Assembly: GCF_004353525.1 (NCBI RefSeq)
Contig: NZ_CP085524.1
Coordinates: forward strand, 3,245,001 to 3,309,000
Reading direction: 5' to 3'
Source: Zhaonella formicivorans
Lineage (GTDB): Bacteria > Bacillota > DUOV01 > Zhaonellaceae
DNA: 64,000 nucleotides
Part shown: piece after piece, positions 50,317-59,239 of the stretch
Position numbering within the stretch: position 1 is the stretch's first letter
Layout of the letters: each line of letters starts with the position of its first letter
Position numbers and translations under genes: made by a program
Notes under the pieces: model-generated
Told to the model about the DNA's origin: nothing
Database searches by the model: none
What the model saw: the letters and a program-made list of their open reading frames with translations, nothing else

Positions 50317-52028
50317 AATATTCATATAAAAAATCTGTTGAGCTTTAAAACCTTAGTGCAATAAGAATTAATAAGCCTTTAGCATATCACCCATTAAGTG
50401 AAATGAAAGCATGGAAAAAGAGCCCAAACTTTGGTATTGTAATGGTGTTGGCAAACCAACCTTTACCAAAGGAGGACTCTTCTTATGAAAAGTGTACAGG
50501 AATATAGCATGAACTTCAACTCCCGAATAAAAGTTAATTTCAATGGTGGCGACCTAACTTCAGATGCAGGGTTGTTATTGTATAAGGAATTTGATTATAA
50601 ACTCGGCCTTTCAGAAACTGTTGAAAAAATGCTGGTAGTTGATGACCCTGTTATGCACCGAGATCATCCTAATAGTGATGTGGTTATCCAAAAGCTTTAT
50701 CAGCATCTTGCTGGTTATCACGCTGATGATCATGCGGATGACTTAAGCGAAGAACCCCTACTCACCGCTATACTGGGAAAAAGCGCTTGGCCTCGCAGCC
50801 AACAATCTCCCGGTTCAATGAAAAAGCGAATATTGCAACTGCAAAATCATTGGAACATATTAATGAAATCTTACAAAAGCGAGTATATATGCTTAAACCC
50901 CAAGACCAGTTTGTTATGGATCTTGATTCTTCCGGCTTTACTGCTTACGGTAATCAATATGGAGCAAACTTCAATTCTCATTATCAAGAGTGGGGGTTTC
51001 ACCCTCTATTTTGTTTTGATGGACTAACAGGTGATTGCCTTAAAGCCGAGCTTCGTGCTGGCAACGTATATACTTCTCGTCAGGTGGTGCGATTTGTCGG
51101 TCCACTCCTTAAAAGGTATGAGGCTTGGGTTAGCAATCCTTTAATTGTTTTGCGCGCAGATAGTGGTTTTGCCGTTCCAGAACTCTTTAAACTAGTAGAA
51201 ACCAAGGGTCATAAATATGTAATTCGCTTAAAAGCCAATGCTCGTCTTCAATCTGTTGCACAGTCCATGGCGGACCAAGTATTAAACCCTGAAAGACTGC
51301 ATGAAAGGCAAGTCCACTACCGGGAATTTCTGTATCAAGCTACTAGTTGGGATCGTGCCCCGCCGCGTTGTTGTCAAAATGGAACGGCCTGCTGGACAAT
51401 TGTTCTTTGAATTCACGTTTATCGTGACAAACATGGAACTACAACCGCGTAATATCGTTCGTTTTTACTGTCAACGTGGACATATGGAAAACTTTATTAA
51501 GGAAGCCAAAAATGGATTCGCTTGTCACAAACTTAGCAGCACTAACTTTGAATCCAATGCAGTAAAACTGCAGTTATCCATGTTGGCATACAACTTTAAC
51601 AACTGGTTTCGTAGGTTGTGCTTGCCTGAACCAATGAAACCAAACCGAATGGAGACACTGCGGTTGAAATTAATCAAAATTGCAGGGAAACTGGTACGTT
51701 CCGCTCGCTACTGGACCTGGAAGTTATGCAGCTCTTATATATACCAAAATTCATTTATACAAACCTTGCAAAATATAAGCAGTTTGCCTTGTTTAGTAAA
51801 TGAATAAATTACTAAAAAAACTAGTTTTTAAGCCATAATTAAGGAACAAGGGGCAGCTATAGCTTCAAATCATCCAGTTTTATGCATCTCTTACATCGTA
51901 TACCATATCAATGCCTTGTGCGTGTTTTTTACAACAGGTTACAGGGCCAACATGAGAAAGCAAGATATATCTTAACACCATTTTGTTACAAAATTTCCAT
52001 GGCCTATTATGGCTATGAATATTTCAGA
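50312..52028 (+). mobile_element. IS1380-family insertion sequence, about 1.7 kb
   Basis: Terminal inverted repeats CTGAAATATTCAT (left 50313-50325; right, reversed, 52015-52027). The 6-bp string ATGGGT flanks both sides (50306-50311 and 52029-52034) as the target duplication. Encodes one transposase, here frameshifted. Size, end sequence and transposase motifs fit IS1380. The element splits the nuoE-like gene. Confidence 0.88.
50485..51807 (+). pseudogene. IS1380-type transposase, two frameshifts
   Basis: About 440 residues when repaired. DDE motifs survive: LDSSGFTAYG (D), LRADSGFAVPEL (D) and HMENFIKEAKNGF (E). One base is missing near 50785-50788 (GCTTGG where GCTTTGG would keep frame) and one extra C lies in the CCCC run near 51357-51360. 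Both are single-base changes in homopolymers, so either real decay or sequencing error. As written, no full-length transposase is made. Confidence 0.88.
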
Positions 52029-52390
52029 ATGGGTATTTACCTAAAGAAGTTCTGGAAAAGATCAGCAAGGAATTGAAGATACCCCTTTCCAAAGTTTATG
52101 GTGTGGTTACATTTTATGCCCAATTCCACTTAAAACCCAGAGGAAAATATGTGATCCGTGTCTGCCAGGGCACAGCTTGTCATGTGCGCGGCGGCGCCAA
52201 GATCTTCCAGGAAATTCAGGATATCCTGAAAATCAAAGACGGGGAAACGACAGAAGATCTGCGTTTTACCCTGGAATCTGTTGCCTGTCTTGGCGCTTGC
52301 GGTTTAGCGCCTGTAATGATGATTAACGATGATACCCATGGTCGTTTGACCAAGGAATCTGTGGCTAAAATTTTAGCCCAGTATGAATAG
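52029..52390 (+). pseudogene. nuoE-like subunit gene, 3' part
   Basis: About 117 residues: YLPKEVLEKISKELKIPLSK, VYGVVTFYAQFHLKPRGKY and the thioredoxin-like [2Fe-2S] ligands CQGTAC and CLGACG. In a whole protein this subunit shuttles electrons in NAD-linked hydrogenases and formate dehydrogenases. No in-frame ATG with a ribosome site remains; a TTG at 52073 is the best possible internal start, with AAGGAA too close. The loss may impair the complex unless another copy exists. Confidence 0.88.
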
Positions 52391-52403
52391 AGGAGGTGGA
52401 AGC

Positions 52404-54179
52404 ATGAAGCGTGTTTTAATTTGTGCCGGTACAGGATGTGTTTCTTCAGGATCCCGCAAGGTTACTAACAGGCTGAAGGAAGAGATGCAAAAACAGGGGA
52501 TAGATTTTGAAATATGTGTAACCGGTTGTCACGGTTTCTGCGAGCAGGGCCCCATTGTGATTGTCGAGCCTGACGGTGTATTCTACTGCCGTGTGGCAGA
52601 GGAAGATGTAGCTGAAATTATTGAAAAGCACTTAAAACAAGGGGAAGTGGTTGAACGGCTCCTGTTTAAGGATCCGGTTACTCAGGAGCCGGTAAAAACC
52701 TATAAGGATATTACTTTTTATAAACTGCAGCAGCGGAATGTGCTGAAAAATTGCGGCCATATCGATCCTGAAAATATCGACCATTACCTGGCCAATGAAG
52801 GGTATGAAGGTTTGCGTAAAGCTTTGACTTCCATGAGCCGGGAGGAAGTTATTGCCGAGGTTAAAAAATCAGGTTTGAGGGGCCGGGGTGGCGCCGGTTT
52901 CCCCACGGGAATGAAATGGGAATTTACTTACAAGTCTCCCGGCGACAAGAAATATGTAGTTTGTAATGCTGACGAGGGTGACCCGGGTGCATTCATGGAC
53001 AGGAGCGTGCTGGAAGGCGATCCCCATGCGGTAATCGAAGGTATGGCCATCGCTGCTTATGCTATTGGCGCTGATGAGGGCTATATCTATGTCCGGGCAG
53101 AGTATCCGCTGGCTACCGAACGTTTGCGCATCGCCATTGCCCAGGCCGAGAAGCGGGGCTTTTTAGGCGATAACATCATGGGAACAGGTTTTAATTTCAA
53201 GCTGCATATCAAGGCGGGGGCCGGAGCTTTCGTCTGCGGTGAGGAGACAGCACTCCTGATGTCCATCGAAGGCAACAGGGGTATGCCCCGTGTCCGTCCT
53301 CCTTTCCCTGCGGTGAAAGGTTTATGGGAAAAACCAACTAATATCAACAACGTGGAAACTTATGCCAACGTACCCAGCATTTTGCGCTACGGCGCCGACT
53401 GGTACGCCGGCATCGGCACCGAGAAAAGCAAAGGGACCAAGGTTTTTGCCTTAACCGGTAAAGTGAAGAATACCGGTTTGGCCGAAGTTCCCATGGGCAT
53501 TACTATGCGGGAAATCATCTTTGAGATCGGCGGCGGCATCCAAAACGACAAGGAATTTAAAGCCGTACAGATCGGTGGTCCCTCCGGCGGCTGCCTGCCT
53601 GCAGATCTCCTGGATTTGCCGGTAGATTATGATTCCTTGACTCAGGCAGGAGCCATGATGGGTTCCGGCGGTTTGGTGGTCATGGATGAGGAAACCTGTA
53701 TGGTTGACGTGGCCCGTTTCTTCTTAAAGTTTACCCAGGCTGAGTCCTGCGGCAAGTGTACTCCCTGCCGGGAAGGCACCAAGCGGATGCTGGAGATCTT
53801 AACTAAAATTACCGAAGGCCGGGGCACCATGGAGGATATCGCTTTGCTGGAGCGTCTGGGCAAGGTGATCAAATCCACGGCTCTCTGCGGTTTGGGACAA
53901 ACTGCGCCTAACCCGGTCTTAACCACCTTGAAATACTTCAGGCACGAGTATGAGGCCCATATTCAGGAGAAACGCTGCCCGGCCGGAGTATGTAAAGAGC
54001 TAATAAAATATGAAATTATTGCTGACAAGTGCACAGGTTGTACCAGATGCGCCAGGAGTTGCCCTGTGGGAGCGATTTCCGGCAAGGTGAAAGAAGCCCA
54101 TATTATCGACCAGAGCAAGTGTACCAAGTGCGGCTCTTGCTATGAAAAATGCAGATTCAATGCAATTTTAAAAGGGTAA
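52404..54179 (+). CDS. NADH-binding (NuoF/HydB-like) subunit of formate dehydrogenase complex
   Basis: 591 residues. N-terminal thioredoxin-like [2Fe-2S] domain (CAGTGCVSSG, CVTGCHGFC), FMN/NADH-binding domain (GLRGRGGAGFPTGMKWEF; GAGAFVCGEETALLMSIEGN), [4Fe-4S] motif ESCGKCTPCREGTKRM, and two C-terminal ferredoxin clusters (CTGCTRCARSCPVG, CTKCGSCYEKC). It exchanges electrons with NAD(H); with NuoG-like and FdhA subunits it likely forms a soluble, possibly electron-bifurcating complex. ATG 52404 follows AGGAGGTGG. Confidence 0.93.
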   Translation: MKRVLICAGTGCVSSGSRKVTNRLKEEMQKQGIDFEICVTGCHGFCEQGPIVIVEPDGVFYCRVAEEDVAEIIEKHLKQGEVVERLLFKDPVTQEPVKTYKDITFYKLQQRNVLKNCGHIDPENIDHYLANEGYEGLRKALTSMSREEVIAEVKKSGLRGRGGAGFPTGMKWEFTYKSPGDKKYVVCNADEGDPGAFMDRSVLEGDPHAVIEGMAIAAYAIGADEGYIYVRAEYPLATERLRIAIAQAEKRGFLGDNIMGTGFNFKLHIKAGAGAFVCGEETALLMSIEGNRGMPRVRPPFPAVKGLWEKPTNINNVETYANVPSILRYGADWYAGIGTEKSKGTKVFALTGKVKNTGLAEVPMGITMREIIFEIGGGIQNDKEFKAVQIGGPSGGCLPADLLDLPVDYDSLTQAGAMMGSGGLVVMDEETCMVDVARFFLKFTQAESCGKCTPCREGTKRMLEILTKITEGRGTMEDIALLERLGKVIKSTALCGLGQTAPNPVLTTLKYFRHEYEAHIQEKRCPAGVCKELIKYEIIADKCTGCTRCARSCPVGAISGKVKEAHIIDQSKCTKCGSCYEKCRFNAILKG

Positions 54180-54191
54180 GGAGGTCCGGCC

Positions 54192-55115
54192 ATGATTAAA
54201 CTGACGATTGATGGCCAAGTGGTACAGGTTGAACCGGGTACCACCGTTTTGCAAGCAGCTCGCCAGGCCGGAATAAAAATCCCGACCCTTTGTCACGATG
54301 AAAGGCTGTCCAGCCCCGGTGCCTGCCGGCTGTGCGTGGTGGAAATTGAGGGCATGAGAAATCTTCCTGCCTCTTGTGTGACTCACGCCACCGAGGGAAT
54401 GGTTGTCCACACCCATTCCCCGGCAGTTATCGAGGCCCGCAAAACCATTCTGGAACTGCTTTTGGCTAACCACCCCTTGGACTGCCTGACCTGTGAAAAA
54501 AGTGGCGACTGCAAGCTCCAGGATTACTGCTATGAATACGAGATTACCAATTCCGGTTTCGAAGGCGAGCGCCACACTTATGAGCTGGACGAATCTAATC
54601 CCTATATTATCAGGGATAACAATAAATGCATTCTCTGTGGCAAATGTGTCCGGGCTTGCGCGGAAATTAAAGGGGCAAATGTGCTGGAATTTACTAACCG
54701 GGGATTTAATACCAAGGTCACTACCGCTTTTGATTTGCCATTCTGTGATTCAGATTGTGTATACTGTCATAACTGTGTTGCTGTCTGCCCGGTGGGAGCG
54801 TTGCTGCCCAAAGAAATGGCAGGGAAAGGCCGCCGCTGGGAGATGGAGAAAGAACCGGTTACCTGTACTTTCTGTGAAGCGGGTTGTGAATTCTTCCTCT
54901 ATAGGAAAAACGGCAAAGTTGTGGGCGTAGTGGCCAAAGGGGCTGCTCCCGGACGACCGCTGTGCCTGAAAGGTCGCCTGGGGTTAAATTTCGTGCATAA
55001 CCCTGATTGTGTTGACAAGCCCCTTTTAAAAGTGGACGGAGAGTTTATACCGGTAGATTGGGCAGAGGCACTGGGCCTCGGTCCCGTTTTCGAAAAGCTG
55101 AAGAAAGTGGAATAA
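54192..55115 (+). CDS. truncated FdhA/NuoG-like Fe-S protein
   Basis: 307 residues, closely similar to the N-terminal part of the FdhA encoded downstream: [2Fe-2S] domain (CHDERLSSPGACRLC), His/Cys [4Fe-4S] motif (HPLDCLTCEKSGDCKLQ), two ferredoxin motifs (CILCGKCVRAC, CVYCHNCVAVCP) and the first molybdopterin Fe4S4 motif (CTFCEAGCEFF). It stops just after the WAEAL position, where FdhA continues into the catalytic domain. It could be a deliberate electron-transfer subunit or a duplicated, shortened copy. It cannot itself bind the molybdopterin substrate pocket. Confidence 0.8.
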   Translation: MIKLTIDGQVVQVEPGTTVLQAARQAGIKIPTLCHDERLSSPGACRLCVVEIEGMRNLPASCVTHATEGMVVHTHSPAVIEARKTILELLLANHPLDCLTCEKSGDCKLQDYCYEYEITNSGFEGERHTYELDESNPYIIRDNNKCILCGKCVRACAEIKGANVLEFTNRGFNTKVTTAFDLPFCDSDCVYCHNCVAVCPVGALLPKEMAGKGRRWEMEKEPVTCTFCEAGCEFFLYRKNGKVVGVVAKGAAPGRPLCLKGRLGLNFVHNPDCVDKPLLKVDGEFIPVDWAEALGLGPVFEKLKKVE

Positions 55116-55119
55116 GGGC

Positions 55120-55270
55120 AGCACAGCTGCCAGCCATTAGCTGTTAGCTTTCAGCTATCAGTTATCAGCCATCAGCTAAAAAAATTTTTCAGGTTGTAGT
55201 TTGGTCTTTAGAGAATAACCAAGTTTTGGAGCTTAAGAATAGCTGATGGCTGCCGGCTGACGGCTGTTGG
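55120..55270. repeat. AGCTGATGGCTG-type repeats inside the formate dehydrogenase cluster
   Basis: Runs related to AGCCATTAGCTGTTAGC, TCAGCTATCAG and CAGCCATCAGC (about 55131-55180) face reversed strings AGCTGATGGCTGCCGGCTG (about 55240) around an AT-rich centre. This fills the 200-bp gap between the truncated paralogue and fdhA. Confidence 0.7.
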
Positions 55271-55316
55271 CGGACCCGTAAGTAGTACAGTATTAGCATA
55301 AGAAGAGGAGGGAAAC

Positions 55317-58004
55317 GTGGTGCAAAACGTTACCTTAACCTTAAACGGGCAACAAGTGACAGTTCCGGCAGGGACAACAGTTCTTGAGGCAGCCAGGATG
55401 CACGGAATTAACATCCCTACTCTCTGTCACGACGAAGAGCTATCCAACCCTGGCGCCTGCCGCCTGTGCGTGGTAGAGATCAAGAACATGAGGAACTTGC
55501 CGGCTTCCTGCGTGACTCAAGTCAGCGAAGGAATGGAGGTCTATACCCATTCCCCTGCGGTAATCGAGGCCCGCAAAACCATCCTGGAGCTGCTTTTAGC
55601 CAATCACCCCAATGACTGTTTGACCTGCGCCAAGTCGGGGGAATGCAGCTTGCAGGAATATGCCTACGAATATGGAGTGCGTTTTTCCGATATGGGCGAA
55701 AAGCATAGCTACCCCATTGATGCTGCCAACCCATTTATTCAAAGAGACTATAATAAATGCATTCTCTGCGGCAAGTGTGTAAGGGCCTGTGCCGAAGTGC
55801 AGGGCAGGAATATCATTGACTTTGCTAACCGCGGATTTAACACCAAGGTTGCCACTGCTATGGATTTACCGCTGGAAGAGTCAAACTGTGTCTTCTGCGG
55901 CAGCTGCGTAGCCGTTTGCCCGGTGGGCGCTTTGACAGAAAAACAGATGAAGGGCAAAGGTCGCAAATGGGAATTAACTAAAGTTCGCACTACCTGTCCT
56001 TACTGTGGAACCGGCTGTACCTTTGACCTGAATGTCAAAGACGGCAGGGTGGTGGGCGTTACCTCTACTCCCGAAGCTGAAGTGAATGGCCGGGCCCTGT
56101 GCGTAAAAGGGCGTTTCGGCTACAACTTCATCCACCATCCGGACCGGCTTACCCAGCCGCTCATTAAAAAGGACGGAGAGCTGGTGCCCGCCACCTGGGA
56201 GGAAGCATTAGACCTGGTGGCTGAAAAATTCTCCAGTATAAAAAAGGAATACGGTCCTGACGCATTGGCTGTCTTGAGTTCAGCCAGATGCACCAACGAA
56301 GAGAATTATTTGGCCAATAAACTGACCCGTGCAGTCTTCGGTACTAACAATATCGATCACTGCGCCCGTCTCTGACACTCTGCCACCGTCGCCGGTCTGG
56401 CGATAGCGTTCGGTAGTGGTGCCATGACTAACTCTATTGCGGAAATAGCAGAAACTGACTTTATTTTTGCTATCGGTACCAATACTACTGAGACTCATCC
56501 CATAATCAGCTTGAAAGTGCGTAAAGCCTTAAACAAGGGGGCAACGTTAGTGGTGGCCGATCCGCGTAAAACTGAAATGGCGGAAATGGCCGACATCTTT
56601 ATTCAGCATCAGGCTGGCTCCGACCTGGCCCTTTTAAATGCCATGGCCAACGTGATTATCAGCGAAGATTTGTATGACAAAGAATTTGTAGCCGGTCGCA
56701 CGGAAGGATTTGAGGATGTCAAACAAGCGGTAGCGAAATATTCTCCCGAATATGCGGAAAGTTTGACGGGAGTCCCTGCGGCAAAAATCAGGGAAGCTGC
56801 CCGCAGGTATGCTAAGGCGGAAAATGCCATGATCCTTTATACCATGGGTATTACCCAGCATATTTGCGGCACTGATAACGTTTTGGCTATTGCCAACCTG
56901 GCCCTTTTAACAGGCCATATTGGCAAACCTTATAACGGTGTTTGCCCGTTACGGGGCCAAAACAACGTGCAAGGCGCTTGTGACATGGGTGCTTTGCCCA
57001 ACTACTACCCCGGCTATCAAAAGGTCGAGGATCCCGCCATCAAAGCCAAATTTGAAGCGGCCTGGGGTGTTCAGCTTTCAGGCAAGGAAGGTTTGACTGT
57101 TGGCGAGATGATGGACGGAGCTCACGAAGGAAAAGTTAGGGGCATGTATATTATCGGGGAAAACCCTGCCTTAAGTGACCCTGATGCCAACCATGTAATC
57201 AGTGCCTTGAAGCACCTGGAATTCCTGGTGGTGCAGGATATCTTTTTAACAGAGACAGCTCGTTTGGCAGATGTAGTTTTACCCGCAGCCAGCTTTGCCG
57301 AAAAGAGCGGTACTTTCTCCAATACGGAGCGCAGGGTGCAGTTGGTGCGCCAGGCTATTGAGCCTATAGGCCAGGCTAAACCTGACTGGAAAATTATCTC
57401 GGAAATTGCCAACCGCTTGGGAGGTAATTTCCTGTATAGCAGCCCGGCCGAAATTATGGAGGAAATAGCCCGCGTTACACCAAGCTATGGGGGCATTTCC
57501 CATGCCCGTTTGGAACAAGGTAGTTTACAGTGGCCTTGTCCCACTGCTGACCATCCGGGGACGCCTATACTTCATCAAGGAAAATTTGCCCGCGGCTTGG
57601 GTAAGTTTAGCGCTGTCGGCCATGTTCCACCCAACGAGCAGCCCAATGCTGAGTATCCCTTTATCTTAAGCACCGGCAGAAGATTGCATCATTACCATAC
57701 AGGTACCATGACCAGAAGAACAGGCATTGAAATTTTAGTTCCCGAGGAACTGTTGGAACTGAACCCGCAAGATGCTTGTAAATTGGGCATAACTGACGGT
57801 GAAAAGATCAAGGTAATTTCCCGTCGTGGCGAGGTAGAAGTTAAAGTGAAAATTACTGATATAGTTCCGGAAGGACTGGTTTTTGCCTCCTTCCACTTCT
57901 GGGAAGCAGCAATCAATAAGTTGACTAACTCCGCCCGCGACCCAAAAGCTAAGATTCCTGAATATAAGGTTTGTGCGGTGAAATTGGAAAAATTAGGGGC
58001 ATAA
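55317..58004 (+). CDS. fdhA: selenocysteine formate dehydrogenase, catalytic subunit
   Basis: 895 residues when the TGA at 56373-56375 is read as selenocysteine (residue 353). Order: [2Fe-2S] (CHDEELSNPGACRLC), [4Fe-4S] (HPNDCLTCAKSGECSLQ), 2 x [4Fe-4S] (CILCGKCVRAC, CVFCGSCVAVC), molybdopterin Fe4S4 (CPYCGTGCTF), the HCARL-U-HSATVAG active site, then molybdopterin domains to the C-terminal dinucleotide-binding fold. Both halves share a frame, and U plus the following His match the FdhF/FdhA active site. It oxidises formate or reduces CO2, coupled to NAD(H) via the NuoF-like subunit. GTG 55317 follows GAGGAGGG. Confidence 0.96.
56388..56404 (+). promoter_or_regulatory. SECIS element of fdhA
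   Basis: Stem GTCGCC (56388-56393) / GGCGAT (56399-56404) closing the loop GGTCT, like the AGGTCT apical loop of E. coli fdhF. It begins 12 nt after the TGA, so SelB can recode it. Confidence 0.85.
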
Positions 58005-58016
58005 TGGAACTGTTAA

Positions 58017-58049
58017 AGGAGGCGAAGCCAGCCGCGCCTCCTGTTTTTA
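58017..58049 (+). terminator. terminator of the formate dehydrogenase cluster
   Basis: AGGAGGCG / CGCCTCCT stem (58017-58042) followed by GTTTTTAT. Confidence 0.88.
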
Positions 58050-58137
58050 TAATTTCGGGATGAGCCTGCTTTTTTGTAATGCTGCATTAATTATTGGGAC
58101 TTTAACATACTAATGCTTAGAGGAGGGATTCTTCAAA

Positions 58138-58302
58138 GTGGAAGAGATTATTCAAGGTAAAAGTTATAGATTCATTGAAACTGACCAGGTTCCAAGCTGT
58201 TTTCGTTGTACCTATAGATTTAAGCTCCCTCAGCTGGCTCCCTGCTGCAATTGCCAGGGTTGTAACCCTACGGGAAAATCCTTTTTCCGGTCGTTAGATT
58301 AA
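58138..58302 (+). CDS. small Cys-rich protein, 54 residues
   Basis: Begins MEEIIQGKSYRFIE and carries CFRC and CCNCQGC, six Cys in about 22 residues. AGGAGGG lies upstream of the GTG start, and a terminator follows within 15 nt, so it is a real transcription unit in my view. The Cys pattern suggests zinc or Fe-S binding. I do not recognise the family, and its closeness to formate dehydrogenase may be coincidence. Confidence 0.6.
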   Translation: MEEIIQGKSYRFIETDQVPSCFRCTYRFKLPQLAPCCNCQGCNPTGKSFFRSLD

Positions 58303-58314
58303 AGCTATCTATGG

Positions 58315-58342
58315 ACACACCTTACTCGGGTGTGTTTTTCTT
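58315..58342 (+). terminator. terminator of the small Cys-rich gene
   Basis: ACACACC / GGTGTGT stem with a TTTTTC tail (58315-58342). Confidence 0.85.
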
Positions 58343-58457
58343 ATTGTTTTATTGAGGGCAGGTTTTGCTTGATATAAAAAGTAGTGTCTTTAGAAGGAAT
58401 TTTTCTTTGCCTGATAAAATAGTACAATAATGTGAATAAACTTTACCGGAGGCAAGC

Positions 58458-59120
58458 TTGGATAAATACAATAGCTTTTATGAACTTAAACAGAATGAAA
58501 TGGTGGATAGAGATTTTACAATAGAGGTATCTGAGGGTAGCAGCGGCATTGCAATTGTATCTCCCCACGGCGGCAATATTGAATTTGGAACGACGGAAAT
58601 CGCCAGGGCTGTAGCCGGTGACGAGCATACTTACTACAGTTTCATTGGCCTTAAAGAAGACAATCCCCGGGATTTGCATATCACCAGCCACAACTTCGAT
58701 GAGCCAAAAGCTCTTGCTCTTGTCAGGGATTCTCTGGCTACTGTAACTATCCATGGTTTCCGGGACTGGCAGGAGATTGTTTGCCTGGGTGGCCTGGACA
58801 AGAGGCTTAAGTATTTTATAGCTAAGTCGTTAAAGCAGAATGGGTTTAATGTCAAAAAGAATGGCAAATATAAAGGCATTCATCCTAAGAACATCTGCAA
58901 TCGCAACCTCCAAAAGCAAGGGGTGCAGCTGGAGATATCTTCGGGCCTGCGTTACAAATTCTTTGCGGATTTATGGACTCCTGAGGGCCGTCAAATCCTC
59001 ACCCCGCTCTTTCATGACTTTGTGCAAGCCGTCCGGCAGGGGATAGAATTATACAGAAATTTACACCAATTTTCGACAGGTATTGACCGTGAAAACAGCG
59101 AAAATATTTGCAAGGATTAA
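58458..59120 (+). CDS. poly-gamma-glutamate hydrolase family protein (YjqB-like, PF05908)
   Basis: 220 residues. IAIVSPHGGNIEFGTTEIA (metal-binding His/Glu) and VQLEISSGLRYKF near the C-terminus match the PF05908 zinc amidohydrolase family, whose phage members digest poly-gamma-glutamate capsules. IHGF (middle) supplies another ligand. No signal peptide, so its target may be intracellular. TTG 58458 follows CCGGAGG. Confidence 0.8.
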   Translation: MDKYNSFYELKQNEMVDRDFTIEVSEGSSGIAIVSPHGGNIEFGTTEIARAVAGDEHTYYSFIGLKEDNPRDLHITSHNFDEPKALALVRDSLATVTIHGFRDWQEIVCLGGLDKRLKYFIAKSLKQNGFNVKKNGKYKGIHPKNICNRNLQKQGVQLEISSGLRYKFFADLWTPEGRQILTPLFHDFVQAVRQGIELYRNLHQFSTGIDRENSENICKD

Positions 59121-59239
59121 CCAGTAGTCACTTAAAAAACACATCCCATTCCTACCACCTCATCATTTCAACATTCTTACTACGCCTATGCATTGTTCCT
59201 CTTTTAGCCTTGGTTAAAACAAAGCCTAGAGGTGAATTT

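Noticed and set aside
51882-52076. 64-codon open frame at the right end of the insertion sequence
   Set aside because: It runs from element DNA out of frame into the nuoE-like gene; an accidental frame across the junction.
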